Position numbers and translations under genes: made by a program | The notes under the pieces: model-generated | What the model saw: only the letters and a program-made list of their open reading frames with translations | Database searches by the model: none | Told to the model about the DNA's origin: nothing | NCBI GenBank assembly: GCA_025455205.1 | Contig: JALOMZ010000285.1 | Coordinates: forward strand, 1 to 5,419 | DNA length: 5,419 nucleotides | Origin: Chitinophagaceae bacterium | GTDB lineage: Bacteria > Bacteroidota > Bacteroidia > Chitinophagales > Chitinophagaceae | Reading direction: 5' to 3' | In this document: positions 5,326 to 5,419 of the stretch, one piece after another | Numbering within the stretch: position 1 is the first letter of the stretch | Layout of the letters: the number at the start of each line of letters is the position of its first letter

Positions 5326-5419
5326 AACTTACTATTGACGTAGACGAGAGCATGTTGCAAAACATTGCAACAGCCGCAGTGCGTGCCGCGTTTCACCAGG
5401 GAGATCGCTGGGAAGGTAG
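5322..5419 (+). CDS. Small phage-type protein, partial (N-terminus only)
   Basis: The frame starts at ATG 5322 and is still open at the right edge, giving 32 residues: MKLTIDVDESMLQNIATAAV, then RAAFHQGDRWEG. A short strand (KLTIDVD) followed by an amphipathic helix is all that can be seen. Its ATG overlaps the stop of the preceding frame by four bases and AAGGAG lies at ideal distance, so it continues the coupled style of this block. I do not recognise the family. Length and function depend on sequence beyond the window. Confidence 0.65.
   Translation, partial: MKLTIDVDESMLQNIATAAVRAAFHQGDRWEG

Overview
The window reads as two blocks of different character that meet at about position 3420. 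Positions 1-3420 look like chromosome from a GC-rich member of the Bacteroidota, probably Chitinophagaceae-like. This is inferred from protein style, the absence of Shine-Dalgarno sequences before the starts, TAnnTTTG-type promoter cores, a GTTTCTGGTT-type intergenic repeat and a short interspersed repeat with ATTGC/GCAAT arms. Positions 3421-5419 look like a phage or other mobile element: a broken UvrD/Fbh1-like helicase, then several very small genes packed with ATGA overlaps and preceded by Shine-Dalgarno sequences, a style typical of proteobacterial phages or prophages.

Block 1, left part (minus strand, 1-2052): a two-gene operon. A DUF58-family membrane-anchored protein of 460 residues is followed, three bases later, by a polytopic membrane protein that runs off the left edge. 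The order resembles the DUF58 plus membrane-protein part of MoxR/DUF58 operons, but no MoxR ATPase is seen upstream. Divergent from it, after a 190-base gap, lies a class I SAM-dependent methyltransferase with an N-terminal zinc ribbon (2243-3145, plus strand). Its C-terminal sequence resembles the family that modifies sugars, lipids or other small molecules, but its substrate cannot be read here.

Intergenic part (3146-3420): no supported gene. It holds short direct repeats, a weak terminator-like hairpin, a small inverted repeat and, at its right edge, the interspersed repeat that abuts the helicase remnant.

Block 2 (3421-5419, plus strand): the helicase starts without its Walker A half, directly after a TGA, and is broken again near 3934 by a frame change that probably also removes residues. 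It is therefore most likely a pseudogene, or the product of a bad join plus an indel. Three small genes follow (60, 61 and 60 residues), each start overlapping the previous stop by four bases. Then comes a 146-base gap with a small GC-rich hairpin, a 45-residue reading frame with a good ribosome-binding site but only ATT in the start position, and the beginning of another small gene that leaves the window. None of the small genes has a function I can name. Whether block 2 is truly integrated next to block 1 or joined to it by assembly at the repeat is the main open question.
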